This document shows, one piece after another, positions 11,909 through 13,653 of a stretch of DNA of 13,653 nucleotides. The position numbers and the translations under genes are program-made. How positions within the stretch are numbered: the first letter of the stretch is position 1; each line of letters opens with the position of its first letter. The notes below the pieces were generated by a model. It saw nothing but the letters and a program-made list of their open reading frames with translations, made no database searches and was not told the DNA's origin. Source of the stretch: CAKOSP01 sp964372145 (lineage in GTDB: Bacteria; Bacillota_I; Bacilli_A; RF39; UBA660); contig CAYJPM010000029.1 in NCBI GenBank assembly GCA_964372145.1, positions 1-13,653 on the forward strand. Reading direction: 5' to 3'.

Positions 11909-12379
11909 TTAATTAATCCTCTCTACTATTTCAAAAGATATTTTATTTTCATTAACAAAATAATTAACTTTTGAACCTATTTTCTTATTATATATATTTT
12001 TACCTATTTCACTATTAAGTGTAACCTCTTGTATATCAGCCATATTATCAGGCATATATTTACCAGTTAATTTAATAATTTCATAATCATCTTCATCAAA
12101 TCTTATTTTAATAACATCATTTATATTTACTTTATTCTTATGATATTTATCATTTATAACTTCAATAAATTCTTTATTTTTAACTAAATCACTATATAAC
12201 TTACTAAGTCTTATTTCTTCCCTAGCAGCTTCTTCAAAAGCAAAATTATCATGCCATCCATCACCAGTACTTTTAAAACCTTCGCTTTGATCTAAACTAA
12301 TATTATCTAATTTTAAATCTATTTCTTTTACTAAATCTAAATATTGTTTATATCCATCTTCACTAACTAATATCTTCAT
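11909..12379 (-). CDS. GreA/GreB-like transcription factor
   Basis: The 156-residue protein has the size and two-domain plan of GreA: a helical N-terminal half (1-75, coiled-coil hairpin) and a GreAB_C-like beta domain (88-154, with VTLNSEIGKNIYNKKIGSKV matching the IS-xSPLGxALLGKxxGDxV pattern). The hairpin tip reads STGDGWHDNFAFEEA. It keeps an acidic pair (D40, D44) near where GreA has its catalytic Asp/Glu, but with one extra residue between them and a Trp-His insertion, so RNA-cleavage stimulation is possible yet unproven. Gre factors enter the RNA polymerase secondary channel and rescue backtracked complexes. The ATG overlaps the stop of the HelD-like helicase gene by four bases (ATGA). 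It is more likely a paralogue than the housekeeping greA. Confidence 0.78.
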   Translation of the reverse strand: MKILVSEDGYKQYLDLVKEIDLKLDNISLDQSEGFKSTGDGWHDNFAFEEAAREEIRLSKLYSDLVKNKEFIEVINDKYHKNKVNINDVIKIRFDEDDYEIIKLTGKYMPDNMADIQEVTLNSEIGKNIYNKKIGSKVNYFVNENKISFEIVERIN

Positions 12380-13653
12380 AGTAAAGCCTCAACTAATTTA
12401 TTATTATATAATATAGTAAGTTCATGTAAACTTCTAGTCATCGCAACATATAATAATTTTAAATCATGATTATTATTTTCTAAATAAACATCATTAGAGG
12501 CATCAGATATTATAACTCCATCAAATTCTAACCCTTTAGCTAAATAACTTGTTATGACACATATACCGCCATCATACGAGGTATCACCATCAGTTATTAA
12601 ATGACTAATAACACCTTTATTTAATAAGTATTTATATACTTCTTTACTCTCTATCTCATTCTTACATATAATCGCGATAGTTTTATATTCATTCAAAATA
12701 TAGCTATCTAAAATTTCATATATACTATCTAATTTATTACTATAATTAATATATTCAACATATTTTCCATGTCTAATCACAGGTTCTGCAGAATTTAATC
12801 CAATATATTTTAATATTTTATTAGCTTCATTCATAATCTCAGTAGTAGTTCTATAACTTTTAGTCAAATATTTTATATCACACAGTTTATCAAATACATT
12901 ATTTAATAAACTCCAATCACTTAATCCACGATATTCATATATACCTTGAGCTAAATCTCCAAATATACTAAAAGTAGCTTTAGGAAGTAATAACTTTAAT
13001 ACATAATAATAAAATTCATTTAAATCTTGAGCTTCATCTACTACCACATGTTTAAACTTATCATATTCTTTATTCCCACATATTTTATATGACAAATATA
13101 AAAGTGCTGGCAAATCTTCATATTCTATTTTTTTACCCTTAATAGTTTCATAATTATTTTTAACTAAAAATTCATTATATAAATTTAAAATTTTAGGTCT
13201 AGATAAAGCAAAATAATTTCTTAAACTAAGCATACATTTATTATTTATTTCTTTTTCTACTTTATTAAGTATCTTCTTATCTTTATTCTCACTATTAAAA
13301 TATTGTTCTCTAATATTAAATAATATATTAGGTTTATTAATATCAATGTACTTAGTTAATCTTTGATATACTTTATTCATTTTTTTATTTAAAGTATCAT
13401 AACCATTTATTTCATTATAAACTTTCTTAATATATTCTTTATTTAATATTTTATAATCATTAATTATTAAATCTTCATTAGGTATAATATTTAAATAATA
13501 CTCTTCTAAAAATTTATCAATTAAATCTTTATATTCCAAAGATGTTTTAAACTTAGAAAAACTTATATCATATCCATCACTTATGTTCTTAAGTTTGACT
13601 TCATCACTTAATAAAGTATATTTTTCATTAACTAAATCTTTAACAATTTCATC
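12376..13653 (-). CDS. helD: HelD-like UvrD/Rep-family helicase, C-terminal part (runs off right edge)
   Basis: The frame is open from the window edge to a TGA at 12376, giving 425 visible residues. A TTG at 13539 is inside this frame and is not the start. Visible superfamily 1 motifs: VVVDEAQD (motif II, about residues 203-210 of the visible part), FGDLAQGIYEYRG (motif III), LTKSYRTTTEIMNEAN (motif IV), ICVITSYLAKGLEFDGVI (motif V) and LLYVAMTRSLHEL (motif VI). The combination DEAQD...GDLAQ...LTKSYRTT fits HelD, an ATPase that clears stalled RNA polymerase from DNA, more than PcrA/UvrD. Walker A and the N-terminal coiled coil that HelD pushes into the polymerase secondary channel lie outside the window, so the call is provisional. 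The GreA-like gene follows with a four-base overlap. Confidence 0.82.
   Translation of the reverse strand, partial: DEIVKDLVNEKYTLLSDEVKLKNISDGYDISFSKFKTSLEYKDLIDKFLEEYYLNIIPNEDLIINDYKILNKEYIKKVYNEINGYDTLNKKMNKVYQRLTKYIDINKPNILFNIREQYFNSENKDKKILNKVEKEINNKCMLSLRNYFALSRPKILNLYNEFLVKNNYETIKGKKIEYEDLPALLYLSYKICGNKEYDKFKHVVVDEAQDLNEFYYYVLKLLLPKATFSIFGDLAQGIYEYRGLSDWSLLNNVFDKLCDIKYLTKSYRTTTEIMNEANKILKYIGLNSAEPVIRHGKYVEYINYSNKLDSIYEILDSYILNEYKTIAIICKNEIESKEVYKYLLNKGVISHLITDGDTSYDGGICVITSYLAKGLEFDGVIISDASNDVYLENNNHDLKLLYVAMTRSLHELTILYNNKLVEALL

Noticed and set aside
1..13653. Mycoplasma-type code with UGA as tryptophan
   Set aside because: Tryptophans are encoded by TGG, and uvrX, the 128-aa gene, the helicase and ftsW all stop at TGA at sensible family ends.
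1..13653. Prophage, CRISPR array, tRNA or rRNA content
   Set aside because: No spaced repeats, structural or integrase genes, or tRNA-like cloverleaf segments were seen; YolD and UvrX also occur outside phages.

Overview
The window is very AT-rich DNA, roughly a quarter G+C by eye. It comes from a low-GC Firmicutes-type bacterium, probably a gut Bacilli/Mollicutes-like or Clostridia-like lineage. The support is AGGAG-type ribosome binding sites, extended -10 promoters (TGnTATAAT), an FtsW/RodA-type wall polymerase, a UvrX/YolD pair, and a surface protein with the STGTQYIDTG module common in gut Firmicutes. Tryptophan is encoded by TGG and several genes stop at TGA, so the code is standard and this is not a Mycoplasma using UGA as Trp. 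The run of 10 N inside ftsW shows a scaffolded draft, probably metagenomic, assembly. No rRNA, tRNA, CRISPR array, transposase or phage structural gene is visible. Coding is dense and almost all on the minus strand; no gene-free stretch exceeds about 165 bases.

Layout from left to right. 1-649: 5' part of a secreted surface protein. 746-2030: a GrpB-Nudix fusion followed by a small unknown gene and a terminator. 2035-3286: ftsW, split by the assembly gap and a 54-base duplication. 3323-4334: a membrane-anchored endonuclease/exonuclease/phosphatase protein and a frameshifted mini-gene before a terminator. 4467-5633: a lone HipA-like kinase with its own promoter. 5721-8005: an overlapping minus-strand operon of four different Nudix hydrolases and a MazG-like NTP pyrophosphatase. 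8110-9692: a divergent plus-strand pair, a UvrX-type Y-family DNA polymerase and a YolD-like protein. 9658-10757: a membrane-anchored DNA/RNA endonuclease and a conserved unknown, ending tail to tail with yolD. 10806-11438: an unknown helical protein. 11518 to the right edge: a tightly coupled operon of a HelD-like UvrD-family helicase, a GreA-like factor and an Ap4A-hydrolase-like Nudix protein.

The striking theme is nucleotide housekeeping beside DNA and RNA transactions. Six Nudix domains, one MazG-like enzyme and one GrpB domain lie within about 11 kb. Five of these sanitising genes form one operon that shares a 104-base divergent promoter region with a translesion polymerase and YolD. 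A plausible reading, which is inference, is a locus that cleans damaged or alarmone-type nucleotides and supports lesion bypass. The HelD/GreA-like/Nudix operon may act on stalled RNA polymerase. Each family is known; the combination is the part worth following up.
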